In this document: in pieces, positions 7,092 to 10,268 of the stretch
Layout of the letters: each line of letters opens with the position of its first letter
Position numbering within the stretch: position 1 is the stretch's first letter
Position numbers and translations under genes: made by a program
Notes under the pieces: model-generated
The model's input: the letters and a program-made list of their open reading frames with translations, nothing else
Told to the model about the DNA's origin: nothing
The model's database searches: none
Assembly: GCA_900618425.1 (NCBI GenBank)
Contig: UZAN01060989.1
Location: forward strand, 1-10,268
Direction of reading: 5' to 3'
Length of the DNA: 10,268 bases
From: Echinostoma caproni
Taxonomy: Eukaryota; Platyhelminthes; Trematoda; Plagiorchiida; Echinostomatidae

Positions 7092-7950
7092 GACCTGAGG
7101 AAACCTTCACATTTAGTAAGTGGGTGTGGTTTTAGACACAAAGGGCACTGAAAGTTCTGTAATGATGCTGATGTTTGTCTGGTTCTAGTGACGTTCATAT
7201 GGTGTTACGCCGAGGACCCCAGGGGTGATTAGCCTCTAGTGAACGCCTTAGGTCCACTAGCCTTCCAAAAAGGGCTGTTCTGAAACCTCGACTCTGCTTC
7301 TATCATTTTAATAAAGTCCATAAAGCGGTACTGTCCGCCATTGGACACGACCTTATCCGCCANAACTCGGATCAACATCCCATTTCCGTTAGGACCATGT
7401 AGCAGCTTCGCAATTTAACGCTAATCCTGCTCAGACCCTCGCCGGTTTCACTGAATTCTGTTGTTTTAGCTATTACGTCCTTTACTACAGCTCTGAATGC
7501 TTTGTGTAATTGATAGTATAATTAATTGAGTATCTCCCTGGCCGTATGATACCTATCTTCCTCCGTCATTAGCATGCACGGTTCTATTGTCTCTCTGGCT
7601 ACTCCATTACAGTGTTGTAACAGATAAGCCAGTTTACTACCTTCTCCACAATAGAGTCTAGCAAAAAAGCCGTCGAACTGCCGTTTGAATATCCAATATT
7701 CTGTAGTGTTTCCATCGAAAGAAATGAGTCCTAGACGCGGGAGTTCTAAACCGTGAAGGCTGTCATGCCTAGGTGCAAGTAGTTCTCTCACGTCCCTACT
7801 AAACTTTACTTCGGGCACACTCTGTCGTAGATAGGTTTCTGCATTTTCCTTGTAGCTTGNTGTTGCTGATTCTTCTGTATCGCTGTTGCACTCAATCTCT
7901 GCAAGAGCCAGCTTAGCACAGTTGTTGTCGGAAGAGGGTTCGATACTGCT
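6860..7950 (-). pseudogene. BEL/Pao gag, nearly full length but broken
   Basis: The minus frame is stop-free from 7989 to 7525. It holds an acidic N-terminal part, then LELPRLGLISFDGN, YWIFKRQFDGFF, KLAYLLQHCNGVARETIE and TEEDRYHTAREIL, the classic DUF1759-type Pao gag core. After TAA 7522-7524 the same frame continues (YYQLHKAFRAVV, GEGLSRISVKLRSC, VLTEMGC) to TGA 7372-7374. Near 7357 it shifts to the frame with RFMDFIKMIEAESRF, ending at TAA 7229-7231. A further shift leads to ATG 7196-7198 and the zinc knuckles CPLCLKPHPLTKC and CSKCIKYGRLARSC. In the second knuckle the expected His is Arg. A third motif (CAGRNHSLLH) needs another shift. Between 'EMGC' and 'ADKVV' some family residues are missing. 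Two undetermined bases (7363, 7860) lie inside. No initiator Met is present; at about 7950 the 5' end abuts a LINE fragment. Confidence 0.85.
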
Positions 7951-8180
7951 AGGTTCTGCAGACGCTGCGAGTACCTCGTTCCTACCCGTTCAACGACCAT
8001 TCTGATTGCCTGTCGTTTTATCCTCTCTGGATACTCCATATCTTTGCAATATTATGGGATGCAAGCTTGCACGCAGTATTCCAGCAGTGGACGCACCATT
8101 GCCTTGTACAGGGGAACGAACACTTCTAGCTTCCTGCAGGTGACTGACATTGAACACGTGCTTCCACGTCCTCGCCATAC
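7950..8180 (-). pseudogene. CR1-like LINE reverse transcriptase, short C-terminal fragment
   Basis: From about 8130 the minus frame gives VFVPLYKAMVRPLLEYCVQA, then a TAA where the family has Trp-x-Pro context, then ERIKRQAIRMV and RYSQRLQNL. These match the same post-palm RT region seen at 5440-5808 (VFVPLYMAFVRP, LERVQRRFTR, YAERLQGLNL). A one-base shift near 8130 separates the upstream SHLQEARS part. The upstream limit (about 8160-8180) is uncertain. Downstream, the RT homology ends at about 7950, where the gag frame takes over, so the two elements are fused. The fragment is only about 75 codons and cannot be active. Confidence 0.72.
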
Positions 8181-8655
8181 GTTCTCTTCATTTCATTTTG
8201 AGACTGAGTGTTTTTTATTGGATTGATACACAATTTATGACATTAATCTCGAAGGTGTGACCCATGTCCTCACAAAATCCATCCATTCACGTACACCTAA
8301 TCACCTGCATGCTGAACATGATTAATTAACATTAATTACATCTCCCACATCCCCCCTCCTCGTTTAAACATCAAAACTTTATCTGTAATTATATTCATTT
8401 GACCTACTGCTATCAAGTTATCGTGCGACTGGCTGCAAGCGTGCTGATGCAGAAGGCAGATCTCGACGAAGAAACATGCAAGTCGTCGGAGGTCAAGATC
8501 AACGAGTGCGGCGAAGGCCGAACAGTTCGTAAGTAGAAGCACTGACAGCAGGGACCAGGAAGGTAGATAGATAGGCAAGTATCAATGAACTGCACCAACC
8601 CTATGACTCAGACGAGCTCAGCAAGGATTTTGGCGGCCGGCGTATTTCATGTTGA
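8181..8655. other. AT-rich stretch with a GC-richer island, no supported gene
   Basis: Mostly AT-rich with no recognised element. Between about 8418 and 8528 the DNA becomes GC-richer and two plus frames are open. One contains LAASVLMQKADLDEETC and SSEVKINECGEGRTVRK before a TAG. An AG at 8416-8417 and a good donor-like GTAAGT at 8529-8534 bracket 111 bases, an exon-sized piece with a length divisible by three. Minus frames 8336-8578 and 8413-8598 cross the same region. I recognise no protein, so an internal exon is only a possibility. Confidence 0.3.
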
Positions 8656-9018
8656 ATTTTTGAAAATACTTCCAAACCCATGATGAATCATGGTGACATA
8701 ACTCTATCTGTGTGTTGCTTCTCTATTAAAATTTATCAATCACAAACACCATACATTATTATTTATCTGTTAATTCGATGCCTGACACATTTGAATTTTG
8801 CATGGTCAGAGAACGTGAGCGACTGTTTGCTTCTCTTTGGACATCATATTTGGCTCGCTTGCCTGAGTGCTTTTGGCCGTATATTTGAAGTTTGCTTTAT
8901 TGTACATTTTGTAATGATTTTGCTAATTCAGTACCGTAGAACATTACACATCAATCTTGTTTTATTTCGGGATTCGTATCGGTTCCGGCTACGCGTCACT
9001 CAAGTGCGAATTGGTTGA
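8656..9018 (+). CDS. Hypothetical 112-codon hydrophobic frame, doubtful
   Basis: The frame is open from 8656 (after TGA 8653-8655) with ATG at 8680 and a stop at 9016-9018. It encodes a hydrophobic, Cys- and aromatic-rich product with two membrane-like stretches (around IIIYLLIRCLTHL and HHIWLACLSAFGRIF...FVMILLI), then a basic tail (RFRLRVTQVRIG). The length without stops is noticeable in AT-rich DNA. Hydrophobicity is expected from T-rich codons, so this alone is weak evidence. The stop falls at the edge of the LINE fragment beginning near 9015. I do not recognise a family. Alternatives are a non-coding part of a retroelement (for example an LTR or UTR) or chance. Confidence 0.2.
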   Translation: MFENTSKPMMNHGDITLSVCCFSIKIYQSQTPYIIIYLLIRCLTHLNFAWSENVSDCLLLFGHHIWLACLSAFGRIFEVCFIVHFVMILLIQYRRTLHINLVLFRDSYRFRLRVTQVRIG

Positions 9019-9788
9019 CGTACACGCAGAATGCGTGGTGCCTGGGTCAACACAACTTCGCCAGAAATGATGCACAGGCATTTCAGCGGGAATCTGTGTT
9101 CGAGTACGGAAGAAACTAGCTAGAGACGTCAAAACGAACCCAAAAACGTTTTTGCTTATGTAAAATCCAAGGGAACCACACATGAAAGTGTTGGAACCTT
9201 GGAGATGGTAAACGGTAACGTAGCGAACACGGATAAGGACAGGGCTGAGACGCTGATGGACTGCTTAAAGTGTCTATCGTCCGTCCCAGAGTGATGGATT
9301 TCGGGACCATTTGGTGGGTACCAATGAATACGAGCTACAGATGCTAATCGTGATGGAGGACGAGGTACGGGCCGAGCTCAGAAGCTTGTGCAAGCATAAG
9401 GTTGCGGGTCCTGATGAGATCTACTCAGCTACCGTCCAACCACTAGCTGAGGTCACTGAATTGTTTAGGGCATCACTGAACTCCGGGGTAGTGCCCGAGA
9501 ACTGACAGAAGGCAAACGTAGGATCAAAATACAAATCGGGGTCCAGACAAAAGGCGGAAAACCACAGGCCGATCAGCTTAACATAAGTGCTTTGCAAATG
9601 CCTGGAAAGAATAGTAAGAAGACAGATCCGTGCGCACCTGGTGACTCATAGACTTCTTTTTCGTGCACAGCATGGGTTTACCAGAAATAAGTTTTGCTCG
9701 ACTAATCTACTTATATTTTTGGAAGAAACTGCACATCTTTTAGATCAGGGTAGGGCAGTGGAGGTATGTTATTCATACTTCAGCAAAG
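9015..9788 (+). pseudogene. CR1-like LINE reverse transcriptase, N-terminal half of RT, broken
   Basis: The linker before RT is seen as NVFAYVKSKGT, LEMVNGNVANTDKDRAETL (9150-9291), ending at TGA 9292-9294. A frameshift follows. The RT frame from 9311 gives VRAELRSLCKHKVAGPDEI, LTELFRASLNSGVVP-like residues (actual VTELFRASLNSGVVPE), TGA 9503-9505 where Trp is expected, AENHRPISLT, TAA 9584-9586, LCKCLERIVRRQIRAHL, RAQHGF and LLIFLEETAHLLDQG, ending with CYSYFSK. These are RT fingers and the start of the palm. Motif A is normally D-F-S-K-A-F-D; here the catalytic Asp is Tyr, and the sequence breaks after FSK at 9788, where R2 begins. About nine residues also seem deleted near VQPLAEV. The endonuclease domain is absent or lies outside recognition. 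Weak homology extends back to about 9015. Confidence 0.86.
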
Positions 9789-9893
9789 TAGGCACTGGCT
9801 TATTGATGCCCCAAGATAATAAGTCCATATCGCAAATGAACGTTAGTGCGAAAGAATGAGACGATTCACGAAACGGAAGACGGGTTGCATTGT
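9789..9893 (+). repeat. R2 repeat, copy 2, inside the LINE RT
   Basis: About 105 bases match 2958-3062 (see copy 1). On the left it begins immediately after the codons for FSK of RT motif A; on the right the LINE resumes at about 9893 with TCVQAW. It therefore sits exactly in place of the missing RT core. No target-site duplication is visible, as expected if a deletion accompanied the event. Confidence 0.6.
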
Positions 9894-10268
9894 TACGACC
9901 TGCGTACAGGCATGGGCGCCGAACCTCGTACGCGACCAAAAGGCTTAAGAGAACGTCCAGGGACGATTCACTACGCTTTTTTTCTGCCCTAAGAATGATG
10001 TCCTACCTGAGGCGCCTGAGAGAGCTAAACTCATTTTCCCTATCTCATAGACGAATGAGAGGTGACCTAATAGAGGTCTTCAAGATACTGAAGGGACTCT
10101 CACAGCCTAGCACGCAACTCTTCTCCTTCGGTGAAAACCCAGCCCGAAGAAGACACCAGCTAGAGCTGGTCAAACCCCGTACAGTAACGAGAGAAAGGGC
10201 AAACTACTTCTCTCATAGAGTAGTCAATGCCTGGAATAGACTTCCTGACGAGGTTGTCTCGGCGTCCA
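9893..10268 (+). pseudogene. CR1-like LINE reverse transcriptase, C-terminal part, runs off the window
   Basis: The frame from about 9895 gives CVQAWAPNLVRDQKA, a TAA at 9946-9948 where Leu is expected, then ENVQGRF. In or near a run of seven T (9977-9983) the frame changes. From 9986 to the window edge it is open for 94 codons: SYLRRLRELNSFSLSHRRM, GDLIEVFKILKGLSQPS, RRRHQLELVKPR and FSHRVVNAWNRLPDEVV. This is the conserved C-terminal end of CR1-type ORF2 and is better preserved than the copy at 5287-6046. Between this and the N-terminal half, the palm with YxDD and the thumb are missing. The same element is very likely continuous with 9015-9788, because orientation and order agree. The end of the ORF and the 3' tail lie outside the window. 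Confidence 0.88.

Noticed and set aside
6687..7151. Minus frame crossing the palindrome centre and plus frame 6912-7151 as novel proteins
   Set aside because: They arise because the palindrome reads gag frames from one arm into the antisense of the other.
1..10268. CRISPR array, tRNA, rRNA, bacterial operon or defence system
   Set aside because: No regularly spaced identical repeats, no tRNA-like box pair or cloverleaf seen, and all recognisable proteins are eukaryotic retroelement remnants.

Overview
The window looks like a repeat-dense stretch of a eukaryotic, probably invertebrate, nuclear genome. I lean towards a parasitic flatworm, because it mixes decayed CR1/jockey-type LINEs that carry a PHD-finger ORF1, BEL/Pao gag and integrase pieces, and a Ty3/gypsy gag piece. 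That assignment is an inference from element families, not from a host gene. There is no operon structure, no ribosome-binding-site logic, no tRNA, rRNA or CRISPR array, and no intact host gene that I can support. Almost every recognisable protein piece is broken by stops, frameshifts or deletions, and many start in mid-domain.

Layout. 1-541 (minus): LINE ORF1 with a PHD-like zinc finger, a putative coiled coil and the start of a downstream basic domain. 726-1000 (minus): Ty3/gypsy gag fragment hidden across two frames. 1193-4399: four same-strand copies (two long, one medium, one short) of an unclassified repeat family, here called R1. Each head is preceded by an A/T-rich, AAT- or AAC-like tail. 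2958-3062: a second small repeat, R2, whose partner is at 9789-9893. 4400-5286: mostly unassigned, but its right part holds a 130-codon stop-free minus-strand frame. 5287-6046 (minus): LINE reverse-transcriptase (RT) C-terminal half.

6132-6640 (plus): BEL/Pao integrase C-terminal region. 6653-7091: a spacerless, diverged palindrome made of two BEL/Pao gag zinc-knuckle regions joined tail to tail at base 6859. 6860-7950 (minus): the rest of the right-hand gag, joined at about 7950 to another LINE RT C-terminal fragment (7950-8180, minus). 8181-9018: AT-rich DNA with a small GC-rich exon-like island and a 112-codon hydrophobic frame of unknown nature. 9015-10268 (plus): a third LINE RT, whose catalytic core is missing and replaced by the R2 copy; its C-terminal frame is open to the window edge.

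The pieces do not work together as a pathway. They record successive insertion, truncation, inversion and nesting of retroelements. The most unusual observations are the zero-spacer palindrome, the clustered R1 family with a conserved inverted repeat in its head, and the R2 element sitting exactly where the RT core is lost. I did not find a convincing new functional system.
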